From Celeribacter sp. PS-C1 (GTDB lineage Bacteria; Pseudomonadota; Alphaproteobacteria; Rhodobacterales; Rhodobacteraceae): a DNA stretch of 64,000 nucleotides. Shown here piece by piece: positions 37,861-46,956 of this stretch. Within the stretch, counting starts at the first letter, position 1. Each line of letters begins with the position of its first letter. The stretch is taken from positions 238,458 through 302,457 of the forward strand of contig NZ_JAHXRW010000005.1 in assembly GCF_019429625.1 (NCBI RefSeq), written 5' to 3'. Both the position numbers and the translations under genes were made by a program. The notes under the pieces were generated by a model that saw only the letters and a program-made list of their open reading frames with translations, ran no database searches and was not told the origin of the DNA.

Positions 37861-38577
37861 TCACCGGTCCCAGACAACCTCTGTGGCAAGATACTCGCAG
37901 ATCACTGTTCGCACGACGAACTGACCATTATCCATGACAGCGAAGCGATACACATTCGGTTGGACGATCACCCATCCGTCCGCTCGCATGTCCTCGCCGC
38001 TAACTAATCGCGACATCAGCCGACTCCCAACTTCAGGCCATCCCGGGCCATAGTCGATCATTTCGAACGATCTGACCGCCTCAGGCGTCAGGATTTGTAA
38101 TGGCTCGATGGCGACGTGTGCAGGCTCGCCCCGAGCCGGTTGACCGTGCTCGAACAATACATGCCCGCGAGCGTTCTTGATAACAACATTGCGGATGCGT
38201 TCGATGTCGGGCACGAATGTCACCCGGTCATTCCCGTCGGAATCTTTTTCGCCCCGAAGCTGAGCCTCAATCTCATTTTGCAAGCGTAAGTTCTGGCTCA
38301 ACGTCTTCTCTGCCCTTTCGACGACTTGGTGATCAGGGTCAGCGGTCCCTGCAAGCACAGATCCAAGGAACGCTATGAAATACTCCTCGTCGTTGGAAAA
38401 AGAGGTATTGCAGGATCGACAGATGCGGATCGTCGGCAAGTTTTCGGGGAATGGTCGGTCGAGAATGCTCTTCGATGGAACATGATCGAGGTTGGTTTCG
38501 ACACTCGCCAACACCACGCCACAGTGGATGCACCAGGCTTTGTGGCGCTCGTCCACAAAATCAGGAAGGCTTTTCAA
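37861..38577 (-). CDS. HNH-like nuclease protein 2, coupled to AbiJ-like gene
   Basis: 238 aa from TTG 38577, which overlaps the stop of the preceding gene (TTGA) and has GGGGGAA 5 nt upstream; a longer frame to 38700 is shadow of that gene. HNH-like zinc motif: C16-x2-C19, D31-H32-V-P-S-K, C53-x2-C56-N57, then S-x-D-E-E-Y. Probably a DNA or RNA nuclease acting with the AbiJ-like protein. The C-terminal part is unassigned. Confidence 0.75.
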   Translation of the reverse strand: MKSLPDFVDERHKAWCIHCGVVLASVETNLDHVPSKSILDRPFPENLPTIRICRSCNTSFSNDEEYFIAFLGSVLAGTADPDHQVVERAEKTLSQNLRLQNEIEAQLRGEKDSDGNDRVTFVPDIERIRNVVIKNARGHVLFEHGQPARGEPAHVAIEPLQILTPEAVRSFEMIDYGPGWPEVGSRLMSRLVSGEDMRADGWVIVQPNVYRFAVMDNGQFVVRTVICEYLATEVVWDR

Positions 38578-39350
38578 TGGCGTTCCCCCACGAGGTAGCG
38601 GCAGATCGCGCTTGAAAGATGGACAACGAGCGTCGCGTCGTTGAGCGATGGCACATTCGTGGGGCTGACATGTCGCCCGAAGTTCGACGAGTAGCCCCAA
38701 AGCTTCGACAGCGCGCTATCAAGTGGCTTTGGAACACCAACTATGGCCACAACCTCGTTGAAGGGCTTCTCGCTGCCGCTGAGATACCTGGCCGTGGACT
38801 CGAGAGCACCGAGGGCATGATGAATAGCCCCTGTAAGATCCGGCTCAGGCCTTCGCGATATGTCATGAAGTGCCTCCCGGATTTCACCCTCGGCGACGCC
38901 GTAGCTCGCTTGGCTCAGCGAGGTTCGCGCGAGCTCTACGGCCTCTTCAAACTCGGCATCGCCCCGGAGAACTATTCCCTCACCGGGTCTTAGCTGCCAT
39001 CCAGCACCAGTGTCGATGAAAAGGGCGTTAATCTGCGCCGTGTATTGCACCGCCGGCTCATAGCCTCGAGTGCCCTCAATGAACGCCACCAGTCCCTCGA
39101 TTACATCGTAGACCTGATACCACTCGGCATCCTCAATAAGGCGCATTACCTCGTCGCGGATATTTGGAATCTCGCTCCAGTTTCCACGGTCGGGCGACGC
39201 ACGCAAAACCCGGCACATACATGTCCGTATATGATCGTAACTCAGGTGATCGTATGCTGCCTGAATAACCCCAAACCTTAGGCCTTCCGGCGCATCATGC
39301 CGAAACAAAATTGGTGGAGCGCTCGAAAATCCATGTCGTTTGGAAAACAT
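38574..39350 (-). CDS. AbiJ-like abortive infection protein
   Basis: 258 aa. The N-terminus MFSKRHGFSSAPPILFRHDAPEGLR matches my memory of the AbiJ N-terminal domain (FSxRxG...lR pattern). The C-terminal half (GAIHHALGALESTARYLSG...LVVHLSSAICRYL) is all-helical and HEPN-like, but the canonical RNase R-x4-6-H is not obvious. CAGGA precedes the ATG. The stop overlaps the HNH-like gene start, so the two form one translational unit, an inferred two-gene phage-exclusion module. Confidence 0.75.
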   Translation of the reverse strand: MFSKRHGFSSAPPILFRHDAPEGLRFGVIQAAYDHLSYDHIRTCMCRVLRASPDRGNWSEIPNIRDEVMRLIEDAEWYQVYDVIEGLVAFIEGTRGYEPAVQYTAQINALFIDTGAGWQLRPGEGIVLRGDAEFEEAVELARTSLSQASYGVAEGEIREALHDISRRPEPDLTGAIHHALGALESTARYLSGSEKPFNEVVAIVGVPKPLDSALSKLWGYSSNFGRHVSPTNVPSLNDATLVVHLSSAICRYLVGERH

Positions 39351-39768
39351 TCAAATTCCTGCCCATACTAAAGAAAGCGCATATTGCAATGGAAGGGCTT
39401 GTGTGCCAATGAAAAAATCCCCGTCGAAGCGGTAGCGCGCAAGCCACAGATGGGCGAATCAGAAGCTTCGAAGTCAGGCCTCGACACCTCTTCGCTCGCC
39501 ACCCTGATCACGATCTTTACTCAGATCAAAGCAACCGTCTCTCAATCACCGATAGCGATCACCTTCCTACTTGCAATGCTCGATGACTCGCTCGATCCAG
39601 CGGTCATACCAGACCCAAGTGCCCTTGTATGTCCCTCACTTGCTGACCTTGATCTGCCAGACCATGCTGCACGATGCCACTGATGACCGGTTCAAGGAAG
39701 CTTCACTGCAGAGATAATCAACCTGGCGAAGGTCCATTGAGGGCCGTCTGTGAAGACGGCCCAAGCCT
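39351..39768. other. Intergenic island segment
   Basis: 418 bp with only a weak 99-codon plus-strand frame (39384-39683) lacking a ribosome binding site or family signal. It holds the promoter region of the minus-strand AbiJ-like gene; otherwise nothing recognisable. Confidence 0.4.
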
Positions 39769-40401
39769 TCAGATTTCTACGGACTCTGCGATTGCCAAGG
39801 CGTCTTCAAGTTCGACGCCGAGGTAACGAACGGTGCTGTCCATTTTGGTGTGACCGAGCAAGAGCTGAACAGCGCGCAGGTTGCCGGTCTTGCGGTAGAT
39901 CTGAGCCACCTTGGTTCGGCGCATAGAATGGGTTCCATACGCACTCGGTTCCAGCCCGATCGATTTCACCCAATCCCGGACCAGGCGTGCGTATTGCCGG
40001 GTCGAGATGTGCTGCCGCTCGTGAAACCGCCCCGGCCAAAGGAATTCGGAACCGATCATCAACGGTTCGTCCATCCACCGCAGGAGTGATTTCCGCGTTC
40101 CCTCGGTGATCTCGAAGCGGACAGGTTTCTGTGTCTTGCTCTGAATGATCGAGGCCCGCTCCTTGACCTGACCTGCAGCGAAGACATCAGCCACCTTCAG
40201 TTTGACCAGATCGCAGCCCCGGAGTTTGCTGTCGATGGCAAGATTGAACAGTGCTAGGTCACGATGGTTCTCGGCGATTTCAAGACGGACGCGAATTGCC
40301 CAGACATGTTTGGGCAGCAGTGGACGTTTCTGCCCAACAATGCGGCCTTTGTTCCAGGCAGGACGGCGCGCGCGAATGGCAGGCAAGTTTGCAATGGTCA
40401 T
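39769..40401 (-). CDS. Tyrosine recombinase 3, short
   Basis: 210 aa from ATG 40401 with GGGAGGAA upstream; the open frame extends to 40593 but the upstream part lacks homology. Catalytic domain only: Arg in SKLRGCDLVKLK, THSMRRTKVAQIY (H-x-x-R), LLGHTKMDSTVRYLG (His and Tyr). No separate core-binding domain. It belongs to a short recombinase type frequent on alphaproteobacterial mobile DNA. Confidence 0.85.
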   Translation of the reverse strand: MTIANLPAIRARRPAWNKGRIVGQKRPLLPKHVWAIRVRLEIAENHRDLALFNLAIDSKLRGCDLVKLKVADVFAAGQVKERASIIQSKTQKPVRFEITEGTRKSLLRWMDEPLMIGSEFLWPGRFHERQHISTRQYARLVRDWVKSIGLEPSAYGTHSMRRTKVAQIYRKTGNLRAVQLLLGHTKMDSTVRYLGVELEDALAIAESVEI

Positions 40402-40964
40402 GATGGTTCCTCCCATCCGCCACGATCCTCCACAGCGCCAACCTGACATTGGCAATTTAGGATAGCATGCTCGTGTGCGCGTGCGGAGAAGGTCGGGTGA
40501 GAGCCCATGTTGTCGAGTGAGCAGTTGCAGCAATTCGCTTCCGCAGAGAAACCGCGAGGGCAAGACGGCCCTCTTCGGACTTTGCCAACACACTCATTTG
40601 CCGCAGCGCGGCTTCCCCGAACCAGCCGTTCGTCCTTGGCGCAGTATTTTCGGAGGATGAAGGTCAGTAGATCGGAGCTTTCTGCCGTTTGCTGAGGGTG
40701 CCCACGTTCCAGCGAACCTGCGCGACCGCTTGGCAGAATTGAGCGGACACCAAGCCCAATCTGCAAGAGCGAGGCGATCAAGAAGGTCAAGCGGATAGGT
40801 TGGATCGTTCTGCCATTTTTTTGGCGCCTGATGATGCAGAGCACAATGTCGGTCGCGATCACGTGGATGTAGTCAGGTTTTCTAACACCGCATTTCTGCA
40901 GCGTCTGGCTTGGCGGTCAAGGCGGTACTATGCTGTAAATGAAGAGCAATAAGGCACCAAAGAA
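40402..40964. other. Intergenic island segment
   Basis: About 560 bp without a supported gene. Antisense frames here have no ribosome binding site or known motif. It contains the promoter of the 733-aa gene at 40965. Confidence 0.4.
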
Positions 40965-43166
40965 ATGACCAAGTCAGTTTTTCCACCGGGACCGGAACCC
41001 CCCAGACTCAAAGAGAGCTTGGTTAAAGAGGCGCTCAAGAAGCTCCAATGGGAGACTTTAAGTCAGCATCTCGAAATGGTTCCATTCGACGATATTATCC
41101 TGTCGGAGCTGCTGGGCCACATTCGGCGCAGCACAGACTTCCTTTTGAAACGATCTAACACGGCCAGGGAGAAAAAGCGGAACACATTTATCGCTGCCCT
41201 TCGAGAACTGCTCGTCGAAAAGTTGGGACCGTCGGCGTCGGAGAAGTTGAACGCGTTGATAGAGGTCGTCAATCAAGTGGAGGCCGGATATGAAGAAATC
41301 TCTCGAACACAGAGCAACACGGTCGCCGCCAAGCTGCTGCCAGAAACTCAGGCTTCTGCCGCACTGGCGCGAGCAGCCGCGAACTATAATGATCTAATGG
41401 ACTCCTTTGCCTCAACGATGCGCAAGGCAAAGGTTCTGAACCTCCAATCGGTGCGCATCGAGGACCCCGATGGGCAGTCTTACTCGCCTGACGGTGTAGT
41501 GACGAACATAGTCGACACAACCAGCATGACGATGCTGCTGCTCGGCCATCGTTTCCGGTGGTTTGATGACGAGCGGTTTCTGATCCTTCCTGAGCTCCCC
41601 GAGGCCAGTGACGACGATATCTACAAAGCTGGCCTCACCGAAGCCTTGGCAGCATCATGGCGCCAGTGGGAGCGCATGGAGCAAAGATGCCGCTATTTTG
41701 AAGGTGACCTTGAGATATCTGTTCCGCCAGATCTTCCTCAATGGGTTCCGGAAAAAACAGAGAGAGTTATCTCGTACGATCATCTAACAGATCCGGAAAT
41801 TCTCGATCAGGTTGCGAACGATCGGCTGGCCGACCGCCTCATCCAAACGTTTCAGGAGATGTCGCTTCAGACAAACATGATGTCCAAGGCTTCGGGCATA
41901 GAGGGTGCAGCCGACCTGCCGCCTGGCGTATTCGTGTCCCCACAAGAGGCCCATGCGGGCGTCGCTCTGTCCGAGATCCTCGGTTACTCGATAGTAGACG
42001 ATGACGAACGCCCAGCAGGTCTCCGGCTGATCGAATGGGTGCGAGGATATTCAACACTCCAAGTTCTGGCGCAGCAGCGATATGACGACCTCGGCACCAT
42101 CGGGCTCTACTTCACCATCCCGCGGGCCGAGTTGCTGGGCATCCTTGAGCGCGTAGGAATGAAGAACGGTGCCGCAGCGACGTTCATTGATCGCGCCTCG
42201 CTGAAGGTAAACAGCAGGGACCTGTTTGATCACCCGCTCATCAGGACCAGCGAAGATAGGCTTATTGTTTTCGGCCCAGGCCTGCTGACAGCGGATCCGG
42301 CGCGCGTCACACTGTCAGCATTGGGAAACGAGAGCGAACAACTTAGCCGCAAGGGAAGGGCCTTCGAGAAGCAGATGCTTGCGTTCTTCAAGGATCAAAA
42401 CTTGGTGGCGAAGTCGCTCAAGTTCAAAAAAGGCGAAATGGAGTACGAGTACGACGTCATCGTCGAGTGGGACGACTATCTGTTCCTGTTCGAGTGCAAG
42501 AATAGGTCGCTGTCTGGCTATCATCCTGTCGCGGCGTATTACTTCGCGTTGGAAGTCGACTCGGCCGTGAAGCAGGTGAAGCGGCTGGTCAGCGGACTGC
42601 TGGACTCGCCTGAGCTTATCTTGGAGCGCACTGGCATAGACATCTCGAATAAGAGGATTGTTCCTTGCGTCCTTAACTCGCTCCCATATGCGCAGTGCGG
42701 TGAGAACGACGGCGTTTTCGTCGCCGATGCCTCTGGCGTTAAGCGCTTCTTTGAAGAACGCTACTTCAACGTGAACCGCCCGCATCATCTGGAAGGCAAC
42801 AACGCAGCTATTTTGCACCGAACGGCCATCAAGGATTTTTGGGAGGCCGAGAACCCGACGCCTGAGGGGCTCGTCCGTTACCTGACCGACCCATTTCAGA
42901 TAGAACTGCTAATTGGCCACACGACGACCCGGCACCACTTGTTCGGGCTTGGTGAGCGCACGGTAGTGAGTGTTCTTGACATGGTGCGTACTGAAATATC
43001 ACCCGCAAGCATCGCAATGATGTTCGGTGCGGATCCTGATGCCGTGGCCCGCGAGCAGGAACTGGTCACGAAGAGCATCAGGGCGGCGGTGAGCCGACAG
43101 AACGCCAAAGCAGTTCGCGACGCCGATCGCGCTTGGCGCTTGCGATCAAGGAATGAGCCCGAATGA
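40965..43166 (+). CDS. Large protein with PD-(D/E)XK nuclease site
   Basis: 733 aa, family not recognised. Residues 1-450 are mostly helical and unassigned. Residues about 460-590 hold a restriction-endonuclease-like core: Glu468 in RAFEKQ, Asp497 in EYDVIV, and Glu510-x-Lys512 in LFLFECKNRS, i.e. D-x12-E-x-K, the PD-(D/E)XK pattern also seen in NERD-type domains. No helicase or ATPase motif is present. Alone between two other island genes, it may be a single-gene defence nuclease or an effector needing chromosomal partners. No transmembrane segments. Confidence 0.8.
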   Translation: MTKSVFPPGPEPPRLKESLVKEALKKLQWETLSQHLEMVPFDDIILSELLGHIRRSTDFLLKRSNTAREKKRNTFIAALRELLVEKLGPSASEKLNALIEVVNQVEAGYEEISRTQSNTVAAKLLPETQASAALARAAANYNDLMDSFASTMRKAKVLNLQSVRIEDPDGQSYSPDGVVTNIVDTTSMTMLLLGHRFRWFDDERFLILPELPEASDDDIYKAGLTEALAASWRQWERMEQRCRYFEGDLEISVPPDLPQWVPEKTERVISYDHLTDPEILDQVANDRLADRLIQTFQEMSLQTNMMSKASGIEGAADLPPGVFVSPQEAHAGVALSEILGYSIVDDDERPAGLRLIEWVRGYSTLQVLAQQRYDDLGTIGLYFTIPRAELLGILERVGMKNGAAATFIDRASLKVNSRDLFDHPLIRTSEDRLIVFGPGLLTADPARVTLSALGNESEQLSRKGRAFEKQMLAFFKDQNLVAKSLKFKKGEMEYEYDVIVEWDDYLFLFECKNRSLSGYHPVAAYYFALEVDSAVKQVKRLVSGLLDSPELILERTGIDISNKRIVPCVLNSLPYAQCGENDGVFVADASGVKRFFEERYFNVNRPHHLEGNNAAILHRTAIKDFWEAENPTPEGLVRYLTDPFQIELLIGHTTTRHHLFGLGERTVVSVLDMVRTEISPASIAMMFGADPDAVAREQELVTKSIRAAVSRQNAKAVRDADRAWRLRSRNEPE

Positions 43167-43504
43167 CTGCATCGCTGTCCAGTTCGGCTTCTATTTGCAG
43201 AGTGCCGCTCCCGTTCATTGCGGCGCTCGCGCCGACGCAAGCGGCCTAGGGCTGGCATCCATGCCGACCGATAGTGCCGCAGCTTTACTCCCAGCCATTC
43301 TTGGCATCGTGCAGCAAGGCCCAGCAGGCGTAGGTCTATTTCAGGGTTGTGCTTTGGCTATTGATCACTGATGCCTCCGGCCGGAGCAGTACAACAACGC
43401 CAGCCGGACGCCGTGTGTCGGCCAATAAAGTTGGTTGATCACAATATCCATATAGCTGAAAACTGGTCAGAACATTATCGGTCCGGCTAAGGTGAAAGAA
43501 CCCC
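43167..43504. other. Intergenic island segment
   Basis: 338 bp without a supported gene; it contains the promoter of the following HExxH gene. Nothing else recognised. Confidence 0.4.
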
Positions 43505-44842
43505 ATGACGCAATTTAAGCTTACCGAGCGTAGCCTATCCAGAGAACAGGCCGAGCAAAAGAAGCAACAAGCCAGCATCTTCCCAAACCAAATCGCTATG
43601 GGTTCATTCGTTCCGCATTCAACATTAGTTGAGGTCGGGTGCTTTCGCACCGCTGCCGTCTGTGATGCGTTGGAAGCAGAGGATTTGATGCCTGTAAGGA
43701 GGGATATTCAGGTTTTATGCCATGAGATGACGCACTGGTTTGACTTTTTCGGAACAATATGGGGAAGGGAATATATCGGCGATATTTGCCGCGCTTATCG
43801 GGCACTGGAGCGTGGTACAGAGGAAGATTTCCCAAAGATTGTTAGATTATTCGACATTGATCGAACTGTTCTTTCCCCCATGTATTACCGATTCACAAAT
43901 GCGCCGTCAGTACCGCATACGATGGACCGTCCATGGACGATAGACTATGTCACGGGTGCTGAGATAGATGCTGATGGCTCAACTCGCGAAGATAAGCCGA
44001 TTTTTATGGCCAGATTTGGAGAAAACCCCACAAGGCGGACGTTTGCCAGGCAACCTGTGTCAGTGGGTGCTTTGCTTGAGGTTAGAGCTATTGCGTCGGA
44101 GATTGGAGCAGCCATTGCCGCGATAAACTCCCACAAGGAGAAAGGTCCCCAAATGGTTGAGATGACTCTCGCTAATAGGGAGCTCAATGAGTTAGCCTAC
44201 AATCACGATCTTATAGAATATAGCACAGCTGCCCACATTCTGTCGGTTCAGTCGGGGACACAGGAACTTTTCTTGAGCACGAGATTGGCTGCAGCACTTG
44301 CCTTCATCGCGTTAAATCTGAGACCATCTGACTTTCGAAAAATAAAGACTCCCGCGGCTTTTTCCCCTTTTGGAAATAGAAACAGGGCTTTCAAAAAGAG
44401 AGGAGATAGGGGTTACGCCTTTGTTGCCATGGTATTTAACGGTGGCAGATACGAGGGTGATGAAATGGAGTATATTGAGCGGTGCGTAGCTTCATCAAAC
44501 CTTGGCACACCCGCCGCTGTCCTGGAAGCTGCGGCAGCGGAAATGAAGGACCCCTTCTGGTTTTCAGGAGGAAATAACATCACGTCTCACTTTTTTCGCG
44601 AGTCGGCCATGAGTGGACACATTCTTGAGGCGCATTCCAGACTTCCGCTTTATCGCCTTACGCTGGAAGCCTTGCTCAGTGACTTCCGAGCAGTATGTCC
44701 GCCATTCCTCGATTCAGAGGCGAATTTTGTCGAGCTCAATGAAGGCCGCATTGATGAGTATCAGCCGGAAATAATGCATGATGCTGCACATGCCTTGCGG
44801 GAATATACTCGGAATCTCCTCAATGGGTGTCGGGGGGTATGA
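43505..44842 (+). CDS. HExxH metallopeptidase-like protein
   Basis: 445 aa, family not recognised. A zinc-peptidase-like motif H73-E-M-T-H77-W-F-D80 lies in a helix followed by FFGTIWGREYI. A later helix ALLEVRAIASEIGAA (Glu192 or Glu199) could supply the third ligand. No signal peptide or membrane segment, so it is cytoplasmic. Located at the right end of the defence-gene cluster; a protease effector is a reasonable inference, not shown. The ribosome binding site is modest (AAGGTGAAAG). Confidence 0.75.
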   Translation: MTQFKLTERSLSREQAEQKKQQASIFPNQIAMGSFVPHSTLVEVGCFRTAAVCDALEAEDLMPVRRDIQVLCHEMTHWFDFFGTIWGREYIGDICRAYRALERGTEEDFPKIVRLFDIDRTVLSPMYYRFTNAPSVPHTMDRPWTIDYVTGAEIDADGSTREDKPIFMARFGENPTRRTFARQPVSVGALLEVRAIASEIGAAIAAINSHKEKGPQMVEMTLANRELNELAYNHDLIEYSTAAHILSVQSGTQELFLSTRLAAALAFIALNLRPSDFRKIKTPAAFSPFGNRNRAFKKRGDRGYAFVAMVFNGGRYEGDEMEYIERCVASSNLGTPAAVLEAAAAEMKDPFWFSGGNNITSHFFRESAMSGHILEAHSRLPLYRLTLEALLSDFRAVCPPFLDSEANFVELNEGRIDEYQPEIMHDAAHALREYTRNLLNGCRGV

Positions 44843-44947
44843 TTTCTCGTCTGTCTTTGACAGTCGGCATTGATACTGGTGCAGAAAATGACCGCCCTCA
44901 GCCCTGCGCCACGATCACCTCGGTGCCGATCTGAGCAGCCTGGCTGA

Positions 44948-45340
44948 ATGTCCGGTACTTCGGGTGGCCTTAGGTCCGTGCGCGCCTGCGGCGAACGCCC
45001 GGAAACCGCCCTTTTTGTAATAAAACCACTCGCTGCCCCAATGGCTCGGGTGCACAACGGTAGAGTGCGCGATTTGCAACGTGCATTCGTGGTGCCTGTT
45101 AGCGATCAGAGAGGCAACGTGAGCGAACTGACCGACCTCTCCCCCGTCTCTGCTGAAGTCGTTGCCGTTCACCGTGCAATGCCTGAGGGTATCCACCTGG
45201 CGACCGAGATGGCGCTGATCGAGGCTGCGACGGTGCCGGTAGCGAATATGGCCGAGGTAATCGTGTTGCTGGAAGCCGAGACGCCGGATGAGGAAGAAAT
45301 TCGGCAGAGGGCGATCAAGTGGCTTGATGGGCGAATCTAG
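44948..45340 (+). CDS. Possible small protein near island right end
   Basis: Open frame of 130 codons. The C-terminal 80 residues (LSPVSAEVVAVHRAMPEG through EEEIRQRAIKWLDG) look protein-like and acidic, while the N-terminal part is less convincing and lacks a ribosome binding site. A shorter product starting at a Met near 45044 is possible. No family recognised. It may be the 3' remnant of a larger gene cut at the island edge. Confidence 0.3.
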   Translation: MSGTSGGLRSVRACGERPETALFVIKPLAAPMARVHNGRVRDLQRAFVVPVSDQRGNVSELTDLSPVSAEVVAVHRAMPEGIHLATEMALIEAATVPVANMAEVIVLLEAETPDEEEIRQRAIKWLDGRI

Positions 45341-45447
45341 TCCCAATCCGTCGCATTCAAGCGCATTTAGAATTGGCGGATATTTGGGCGGGTAAGAATA
45401 TGCTCGTCACATATTTCCCTTTAAGATCAATCACATGTAAGGGATTT

Positions 45448-45524
45448 TGGTAGCGGAGGAGGGACTTGAACCCCCGACACGCGGATTATGATTCCGCTGC
45501 TCTAACCAACTGAGCTACTCCGCC
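45448..45524 (-). tRNA. tRNA-Met(CAT), elongator type
   Basis: 77 nt including an encoded CCA. Acceptor, D (GCTC/GAGC), anticodon (GCGGA/TCCGC around ATCATAA, anticodon CAT) and T stems all form; the first acceptor pair is G-U. Its 3' end faces the island, and its last 12 nt recur at 28379-28390, marking it as the integration site. A tRNA-Ile with modified CAT anticodon is less likely. Confidence 0.93.
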
Positions 45525-45620
45525 GAAGTGCCGCGTAGGTAGACGGATCGGCTGGGAGGGTCAAGAGGGAAATTGACCGAAAATTGCAGATTGCCTTAAC
45601 GTGCGTAAAACAAAGCTGTC

Positions 45621-46109
45621 TTAACCCTCCGTGACCACCCATGGCGTCTCGAACCAATGCTCTTCGAGGTTGGGTGTTTCGCCGATTCTGTCGATCACGG
45701 CGAACATGCCGTTGCCGGACAGGGGCGTGAGGACGCCGTGCCAAGTGCCCTTGTGGAAATTGATCGCTTGGGCCCCATCGCTGACAAATGCGCGGGGCGT
45801 GGCGTCGGGGCCATCGGAGACGATGATCAGAAACGGATCGGCGGACATCGGCACGAAGCATTGCGAACCTTCCGGGTGGCGTTCGATCAGATCAAGCGCG
45901 TAGGGAAAGCTGCGCAATTCGGCGTGAAAAACCGACACGCCGACGCGGCCTCCGGTCTCGGGTGCTACATCGACCAAAGCGCGGTCATGGTAGCGACCGC
46001 ATTTGCCCTGATTGATGATCTTGTCCGGCGCGCCTTTGGCGTCGAGCACATCGCCGTAAGGCGCAAAGGCCTCCGGCGTCAGCGGTTCTGTCGTGATGCT
46101 GAGAGTCAT
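45621..46109 (-). CDS. allA: Ureidoglycolate lyase AllA
   Basis: 162 aa, cupin-like. It splits (S)-ureidoglycolate into glyoxylate and urea. The segments ALDLIERHPEGSQCFVPM and HKGTWHGVLTPL, with paired histidines, are typical. Last gene of the minus-strand allantoin operon, 7 bp after allE. The urea released could feed urease. Confidence 0.93.
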   Translation of the reverse strand: MTLSITTEPLTPEAFAPYGDVLDAKGAPDKIINQGKCGRYHDRALVDVAPETGGRVGVSVFHAELRSFPYALDLIERHPEGSQCFVPMSADPFLIIVSDGPDATPRAFVSDGAQAINFHKGTWHGVLTPLSGNGMFAVIDRIGETPNLEEHWFETPWVVTEG

Positions 46110-46116
46110 CGGCGGG

Positions 46117-46947
46117 TTATCCCAGCTCCAGCTTCGGATGACGGTTCACATCTTTGTACAGCAGGTAGCGGAAGGGGCGTCGACCGGCGGCGTAGCAGGC
46201 CTGCGGGCAGAAGGCGCGCAGCCAGAGGAAATCGCCCTCGGACACTTCGACCCAGTCTTGGTTCAACAGATACACGCCACGCCCCTGCAACACGTAGAGC
46301 CCGTGTTCCATCACATGGGTTTCCGCGAAGGGAATGGTGCCGCCCGGCAGGAAGGTCACGATATTGACGTGGAAGTCATAGCGCAGGTCATGCGGATCGA
46401 CGAAGCGCGACGTGGACCAGTAGCCCGAGGTGTTCGGCATCTCGATCGGCGGCTTCTCCATATCGGCGGTGACAAAGCTTTCGGGTGCGTCGATCCCCGG
46501 TGCGGGTTCGTAGCGTTTGCGGATCCACACGAAGGTCGCGGGCGTATCGTTGTCGTTTTGCACGGTGTATTTGTCGCCGGGGGCCACAAAAACATAGCCG
46601 CCGGGGTCCAACTCATAGGCGCGCGCGCCAATGGTGACACGCAGATGCCCCGCGAGGATGAACATCACGCATTCCGCCATCGGATCGGGTTCCGGGTCGG
46701 CGGAGCCGCCGCCAGGGGAGACCTCGACGATCAGCTGCGCGAAGGTTTCGGCAAAACCGGTGAGTGGACGGGCCAAAACCCATGCGCGGGTCTTGTCCCA
46801 GCCGGGCATGTAGCTGACGACGATGTCAGACATCACCCCATGCGGAATGACGGCATAGGAATTGGTGAACACGGCGCGTTCGCGCGCGTGGTTGTTCTGA
46901 TCGGGCAGGCCCCCCGTGGGGGCGCAATAGGTGTATTCGTAGCTCAT
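46117..46947 (-). CDS. allE: (S)-Ureidoglycine aminohydrolase AllE
   Basis: 276 aa, two cupin barrels. It converts (S)-ureidoglycine to ureidoglycolate and ammonia. The start MSYEYTYCAPTGGLPDQ and the second-cupin metal site in ETHVMEHGLYVLQG match the YlbA/UGlyAH family. Between the allantoinase fusion and allA; allantoate amidohydrolase (AllC), which makes its substrate, is not in the window. Confidence 0.92.
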   Translation of the reverse strand: MSYEYTYCAPTGGLPDQNNHARERAVFTNSYAVIPHGVMSDIVVSYMPGWDKTRAWVLARPLTGFAETFAQLIVEVSPGGGSADPEPDPMAECVMFILAGHLRVTIGARAYELDPGGYVFVAPGDKYTVQNDNDTPATFVWIRKRYEPAPGIDAPESFVTADMEKPPIEMPNTSGYWSTSRFVDPHDLRYDFHVNIVTFLPGGTIPFAETHVMEHGLYVLQGRGVYLLNQDWVEVSEGDFLWLRAFCPQACYAAGRRPFRYLLYKDVNRHPKLELG

Positions 46948-46956
46948 TGGGGTCTC

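Noticed and set aside
39384..39683. 99-codon plus-strand frame
   Set aside because: No ribosome binding site, no family signal, atypical composition.
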